NCBI GenBank assembly: GCA_934457235.1
Contig: CAKSHT010000148.1
Location: forward strand, 1-5,182
Direction: 5' to 3'
DNA from: an uncultured Oscillospiraceae bacterium
GTDB lineage: Bacteria; Bacillota; Clostridia; Oscillospirales; Ruminococcaceae
Length of the DNA: 5,182 nt
This document shows positions 5,168 through 5,182 of the stretch, piece by piece (within the stretch, counting starts at the first letter, position 1; each line of letters starts with the position of its first letter). A program made the position numbers and the translations under genes. The notes beneath the pieces are model-generated. The model saw only the letters and a list, made by a program, of their open reading frames with translations. It did no database searches and was not told where the DNA came from.

Positions 5168-5182
5168 CCCAGCTTTGCCGGG
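5168..5182. other. Third hairpin at the window edge (may be truncated)
   Basis: CCC-A-GC-TTT-GC-C-GGG folds on itself; the A-C mismatch on the plus strand becomes a G-U wobble on the minus strand. Together with the hairpins at 5084-5108 and 5133-5147 it makes a run of three structures in about 100 bases without a gene. The sequence beyond is not visible. Confidence 0.35.

Noticed and set aside
1..5182. tRNA, rRNA, CRISPR array, insertion sequence or prophage genes
   Set aside because: None seen: no regularly spaced repeats, no transposase or integrase reading frame, and no tRNA-like cloverleaf on either strand.

Overview
The window looks like chromosomal DNA from an anaerobic, fibre-associated Firmicute. 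A Ruminococcus-like member of the Oscillospiraceae is my best guess. The grounds are strong Gram-positive style ribosome binding sites, near-consensus sigma-A promoters, lipoproteins with Ser/Thr/Glu-rich spacers, a glycoside hydrolase family 9 (GH9) enzyme, an [FeFe]-hydrogenase-associated TM1266-type ACT protein, and a DUF4358-like lipoprotein. The taxonomic call is inference; the window contains no rRNA or other marker gene.

Layout: two divergent transcription units share a control region at about 1105-1220. Leftward (minus strand), a near-perfect promoter (TTGACA, 17 bp, TATAGT) drives a leader of about 180 nt. The leader ends in a strong intrinsic terminator placed directly in front of the ribosome binding site of a small ACT-domain protein of the TM1266 / 'iron-only hydrogenase system regulator' family (660-923). 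Seventeen bases later comes a lipoprotein substrate-binding protein of an ABC importer (NMT1/THI5-like), which runs off the left edge (1-642). The arrangement suggests an attenuated operon for uptake of an unidentified small molecule, connected in some way to hydrogenase metabolism.

Rightward (plus strand), a second good promoter (TTGACT, 17 bp, TAAAAT) drives three tightly spaced genes. They are a GH9 enzyme with an N-terminal Ig-like domain but no visible signal peptide (1267-2928), a membrane-anchored protein with two tandem SGNH/GDSL esterase-like domains (2959-4542), and a small DUF4358-like lipoprotein (4561-5061). Gaps are 30 and 18 bases, so an operon is likely. The GH9 enzyme probably acts on oligosaccharides in the cytoplasm, while the other two products would sit on the outer face of the membrane. 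A joint role in glycan breakdown or (de)acylation is inference.

The right end (about 5079-5182) holds no gene. It contains an intrinsic terminator on the minus strand (presumably for a convergent gene beyond the window), a plus-strand hairpin followed by T residues that probably ends the GH9 operon, and a third hairpin cut by the window edge. The most interesting items are the attenuator-like leader of the ACT/transporter operon, the gap-free internal duplication in the SGNH protein, and the unusual pairing of a signal-less GH9 with surface esterase and lipoprotein genes.
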